From Acidobacteriota bacterium (GTDB taxonomy: Bacteria; Acidobacteriota; Terriglobia; Terriglobales; Acidobacteriaceae), in the NCBI GenBank assembly GCA_021781255.1, contig JAJXXG010000725.1, forward strand, positions 1 to 16,752: DNA of 16,752 nt, given 5' to 3'. Position numbers and translations under genes: made by a program. The notes below the pieces were generated by a model that had not been told where the DNA came from, did no database searches, and worked only from the letters and a program-made list of their open reading frames with translations. Below are positions 13,951-16,752 of the stretch, in pieces (the first letter of the stretch is position 1; each line of letters begins with the position of its first letter).

Positions 13951-13969
13951 TATCTCGAAAATCGAGATA
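13951..13969. promoter_or_regulatory. 19-bp perfect palindrome, operator-like
   Basis: TATCTCGA (13951-13958) and TCGAGATA (13962-13969) are perfect inverted copies separated by AAA. It lies between the amidohydrolase and CDGSH genes, about 110 bases upstream of the CDGSH start. The short spacer suits binding by a dimeric regulator better than an RNA hairpin with a three-base loop, but both are possible. Confidence 0.5.
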
Positions 13970-14055
13970 TCGCTGCCAGGGCAGTGTCCCCGCCGGAAGA
14001 AGAGATAAACAGGCTCTATCCCATTCTTCACTCTGCGAACTGCAATGAACAGCGA

Positions 14056-15327
14056 TCACAAGCCATCGGTGTTGGTCCCTTCATCACTCTCCAGCACTTC
14101 GCCGTCGAAGATCACAAACTTGTGCCTCTTCAGGTTGCTCACGCTTTCGAGTGGCGCATGCCGCGTCAGCAGGAAGCGGCTGCGGTGTCCTGGCTTGATC
14201 TGTCCGAATTTTTCCTTGTAGGCCAGCCGCTCTGAGCCGGCTCCCGTCGCTGAATTGATGGCCGCAATCGCAGAAAGTCCCGCGCGCTCCATCAATTCAA
14301 GTTCGTAGAGGAGTCCGACGCCGTGCGCCACGCCGCAGGATCCGGCATCGCTGCCTGCGATCACCTGCACTCCCATCCTGTGCGCTTTTATCAGGCTTTC
14401 CGCATGCTGATCGAGAATCCTTCTCAGATTCCCCTCTACTCTTTCATCCCAGCCAAATGCGGCGGCATGATTTAACTGCTCCTGGACCGGCGCAAACGTC
14501 GGCACCCACGCGATCTGCCGGTCGCGCATCTTTGCCAGTTGATCTTCGCGAACAAAGAACCCGTGCTCCACCGAATCCACGCCGCCCTCAATCGCGTGCT
14601 CGATGCCGCGATCGCCTGAAGCGTGAGCCAGCGTTTGTTTCCCCAGTGACTTCGCGGCCGCTGCCAACTCGCGAATCTCGTTTGTTGTCATCTGCGGCGC
14701 GGTGGTAACTGCGCCCTTCTTGAAATTGATGACTCCGGTCGCGATCAATTTGATGCGGTCGGCGCCGGCCCTCACGCGTGCCTCTACACACTCGCGTGCC
14801 GAATCAAACTCCTCCATAGGTCCGGCGATGAATCCTCCATAACGGCCATGGCGATGGATAGCCTCACCTGGACTTTCCACATATGGCATCAATTTGCGAT
14901 CCGCGCTTTCGCATAACCTGCTCAACGCCAGGCCCACCCCGTGTTTGTCGCCCGCGTCCCGCACTCCAATCACGCCAAGCCGCAACAACTTTTTGAGGCG
15001 CGCGCGCGCAAGCCGCAGCAGTTCCTCAGGCGTTTGCTCCAGATACGCCGTGCGCTCGCGCAGATCCAGTTCCCCGCCTTCGAGAAACATGTGCGCGTGC
15101 GCATCCACCAACCCCGGCAGCAGCGTATACTCCGCAAGATCCCGGTCAGGCATTTGCCGCCCGGGCTGGACGATCTCCGCCGGAGGTGAATCTTCGCCGG
15201 CAAACAGAATCTGGCCTTTGTCGTAGACGACGTGCGCATTTTTCTTTGGCCGTGTGCTTATGCCGTCGAGCAACACGCCCACGCGAAGCCAGATGCGGCG
15301 ATCGTGAGTCGCGACAGGGATACTCAC
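14056..15327 (-). CDS. Metal-dependent amidohydrolase (imidazolonepropionase / Xaa-Pro dipeptidase-like)
   Basis: Predicted to hydrolyse an amide bond in a small cyclic or dipeptide-like substrate, which I cannot specify. The 423-residue protein has the amidohydrolase metal sites in order: H77-A-H79 (GLVDAHAHM), K193 (DRIKLIATG, likely the bridging lysine), H235 (LAHASGD), H255 (DSVEHGFF) and D327 (AGSDAG). No signal peptide is visible, so it should be cytoplasmic. GTG 15327 was chosen because GGAG lies eight bases before it; a TTG six codons upstream (15345) is possible but has a poor site. The usual C-terminal G-x-x-A-D before a beta strand reads PGHRSRFLL here, which is atypical. It lies between the universal stress and CDGSH genes on one strand, with gaps over 200 bases. 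Confidence 0.85.
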   Translation of the reverse strand: MSIPVATHDRRIWLRVGVLLDGISTRPKKNAHVVYDKGQILFAGEDSPPAEIVQPGRQMPDRDLAEYTLLPGLVDAHAHMFLEGGELDLRERTAYLEQTPEELLRLARARLKKLLRLGVIGVRDAGDKHGVGLALSRLCESADRKLMPYVESPGEAIHRHGRYGGFIAGPMEEFDSARECVEARVRAGADRIKLIATGVINFKKGAVTTAPQMTTNEIRELAAAAKSLGKQTLAHASGDRGIEHAIEGGVDSVEHGFFVREDQLAKMRDRQIAWVPTFAPVQEQLNHAAAFGWDERVEGNLRRILDQHAESLIKAHRMGVQVIAGSDAGSCGVAHGVGLLYELELMERAGLSAIAAINSATGAGSERLAYKEKFGQIKPGHRSRFLLTRHAPLESVSNLKRHKFVIFDGEVLESDEGTNTDGL

Positions 15328-15418
15328 GGCATAAGCTCCGGCCAACCAGACGCGTCCCGATTAGAAAATGAATGTGCTGGCGGGTTCAATCTATCTGAGA
15401 AAAAACACACGGATATAT

Positions 15419-15446
15419 TTGAAATGCCAGGACTATGGCGTTTCAA
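15419..15446. repeat. 11-bp imperfect inverted repeat between usp and amidohydrolase
   Basis: TTGAAATGCCA (15419-15429) pairs with TGGCGTTTCAA (15436-15446) with one mismatch around the loop GGACTA. Read on the minus strand, it lies 140 bases after the universal stress gene and about 90 bases before the amidohydrolase start. An AT-rich stretch and a six-T run follow about 20 bases later. It may end the upstream transcript or act as an operator. The rest of 15328-15584 shows no gene. Confidence 0.5.
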
Positions 15447-15584
15447 GTCGATTTGTTCCCATATAAATAATCGATCCCGAAAAAAATCATCTTCACGCTG
15501 CAGCGCGTCGCACTGGCGGTCCAACCGGGCTCCCGAGGAGATGAAGCTGGTCCTGACGCAGCATGACAGTATTTGAGGGCCGGA

Positions 15585-16532
15585 TCAATGATGGCGCGCT
15601 GTGGAGGTTTCGGCGTGGATCTCTTCCGGCACGACCTGCGGTTCGCGCAGAGTGAGGACCGGGCAGCGCGCGTGGGCGAGCACGCGGTAGATGGTGCGGT
15701 CGCGGGTAAGGTTATCAAGGGCTGTGCGGCGCGTGGCGCCGAGCACGATCAGGCTGGCGTGGCGCTCCTGCGCCAGAGCCAGAATCTCAATAGACGGGTT
15801 GCCGTGCGCGACGGCCGGTTCGATGGCGGTGCAGCATTCGGCGCCGGTTTCTTCAACAATGCGGCGCAATTCGTGCATGACGGCTGAGTCCGGCCCGCCC
15901 GGCAGTCCTTGGTGCTCCATCTCGGGGTTGTGCGGAAGCACGTGGAGCAGGACCAGCCGGGCCCTTTGTGCACCCGCGATCTGGCAGGCAAGCGCCGCGC
16001 TCGGGCGAGAGGTCTCTCTAAGAGTGGTGGCATGGAGGACAACTCGTTCTCCGCCTCTGTCCACCGGGAGATGAGCCTCGGGTCCCACGGTAATGACCGG
16101 GAGGTATACCGAGCGCAGCACTTGTTCTGCCACAGAGCCAATGAGCAACTTGCCGAGCTTGCTCCGGCTCCGCGTCCCGAGCAGCACGCGATCCACCTGA
16201 AACTGGCGGACTGCCGCTGCAATTTGAAGGATGGCCTGGCCTTCGCGCACCAACGCGTCGCAGCGAATGCCGCGCCGGGAAGCATGTTCGCACCAGGGCC
16301 GCAGCACCTGTTCCGCTGTCTCTAAAGCGCCCAAGGTATCGTAATACGGCATACCGGCGGCATCGGCGGCGATGGTGGCGGTGGAAGAGAGCACGTGCAG
16401 CAGAATAAGCCGAGCCCCGGTTTCGCCCGCCTCTTCCATGGCGAACGGCATGAGATGGTCCAAATCGCTCAAATCAGTGGCGACAAGGATTGTGGCTGGA
16501 TGCGTCCAGCGAAGGGTCTCGAGGTCCCGCAC
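15585..16532 (-). CDS. Universal stress protein with two Usp domains
   Basis: A 315-residue tandem UspA protein of the cytoplasm. Domain 1 (about residues 11-150) starts PATILVATDLS and keeps the nucleotide-binding loop G119-TRSRSKLGKLLIGSVAEQVLR, so it probably binds ATP. Domain 2 (about 160-297) has the strand motifs ARLVLLHVLP and SLIVLGATRR, but the G-x9-G-S pattern is replaced by TALDNLTRDRT, so it may not bind nucleotide. The start was set at GTG 16532 because GAGGTG lies six bases before it. A GTG at 16595 would add 21 residues without Usp likeness and lacks a ribosome site. A CRP/FNR-like palindrome lies about 70 bases upstream, which fits control by starvation or low oxygen. Confidence 0.88.
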   Translation of the reverse strand: MRDLETLRWTHPATILVATDLSDLDHLMPFAMEEAGETGARLILLHVLSSTATIAADAAGMPYYDTLGALETAEQVLRPWCEHASRRGIRCDALVREGQAILQIAAAVRQFQVDRVLLGTRSRSKLGKLLIGSVAEQVLRSVYLPVITVGPEAHLPVDRGGERVVLHATTLRETSRPSAALACQIAGAQRARLVLLHVLPHNPEMEHQGLPGGPDSAVMHELRRIVEETGAECCTAIEPAVAHGNPSIEILALAQERHASLIVLGATRRTALDNLTRDRTIYRVLAHARCPVLTLREPQVVPEEIHAETSTARHH

Positions 16533-16602
16533 GGCAAACACCTCACACCGGAAAGCGTGCCACTCATAAAGGGGCAGGGATGTGCTTGAACGCACCGCGC
16601 AA

Positions 16603-16618
16603 AGTGATTCGGATCACA
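16603..16618 (-). promoter_or_regulatory. CRP/FNR-family-like site upstream of the universal stress gene
   Basis: AGTGATTCGGATCACA contains the inverted pair GTGAT/ATCAC with four bases between, which also reads GTGA-N6-TCAC. It is close to the CRP consensus and one base per half away from FNR (TTGAT-N4-ATCAA). A TTTATG (minus, 16565-16570) could be the -10; the site centre would then be near -52. The site could instead serve a gene to the right, outside the window. Confidence 0.5.
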
Positions 16619-16752
16619 TTTCTACATTGGCTGAGATGCAGCGGGCATGATGTGCCCATTCCATTGGGGATAGATGAGGGTCAAAATCAGCGGACCGCAA
16701 AGGCGGGATTCTTCACTCGTAAGAACTCGATGAGGCGTCCGAGGTGAAAGCC

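Noticed and set aside
16643..16657. GGGCA-N5-TGCCC pair near the right edge
   Set aside because: The five-base arms are short and there is no gene context inside the window.

Overview
The window reads as an ordinary chromosomal stretch of a GC-rich soil bacterium, most likely Acidobacteriota (class Terriglobia). That placement is inference. It rests on the overall look of the proteins: small secreted proteins of a type I associate with this group, a long acidic N-terminal extension on ribosomal protein S1, and a YhhS-type MFS carrier. No rRNA or other marker is present to prove it. There are no insertion sequences, phage genes, tRNAs or CRISPR arrays, and gene orientation switches often, so most genes look monocistronic.

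Layout. (1) 1-1975, plus strand: a small membrane protein, a secreted glutaminyl-peptide cyclotransferase, and an unrecognised protein with one N-terminal membrane segment. (2) 2048-3590: S-adenosylhomocysteine hydrolase (ahcY, minus strand), with a perfect 6 x 7-bp tandem repeat four bases after its stop codon and a cluster of CGATA boxes next to its ribosome binding site. (3) 3901-5301: rmuC, facing away from ahcY across a 376-bp gap. (4) 5346-6389, minus strand: a small secreted beta-rich protein and an Ap4A-phosphorylase-like HIT protein. (5) 6486-8954: rpsA with a predicted promoter about 280 nt upstream, six S1 domains, a degenerate 7-bp repeat just after the stop codon, then a hairpin terminator. 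(6) 8972-11175, minus strand: a secreted protein or lipoprotein of unknown function and a YhhS-type MFS carrier. (7) 11317-13413, plus strand: mtaB (tRNA ms2t6A synthesis) and infC (IF-3), the latter best read as starting at an AUC codon. (8) 13601-16532, minus strand: a tandem CDGSH iron-sulfur protein, a metal-dependent amidohydrolase, and a double-domain universal stress protein with a CRP/FNR-like palindrome upstream.

How the genes fit together: rpsA, mtaB and infC all serve translation, but each seems to have its own promoter. ahcY serves the methyl cycle. The rest are single accessory or housekeeping genes.

The least explained signal is the pair of heptamer arrays. Both start with CAG and both lie within 3-4 nt of the stop codon of a highly conserved housekeeping gene. 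The next most notable points are the AUC start of infC and the operator-like elements at ahcY, rpsA, the CDGSH gene and the universal stress gene.
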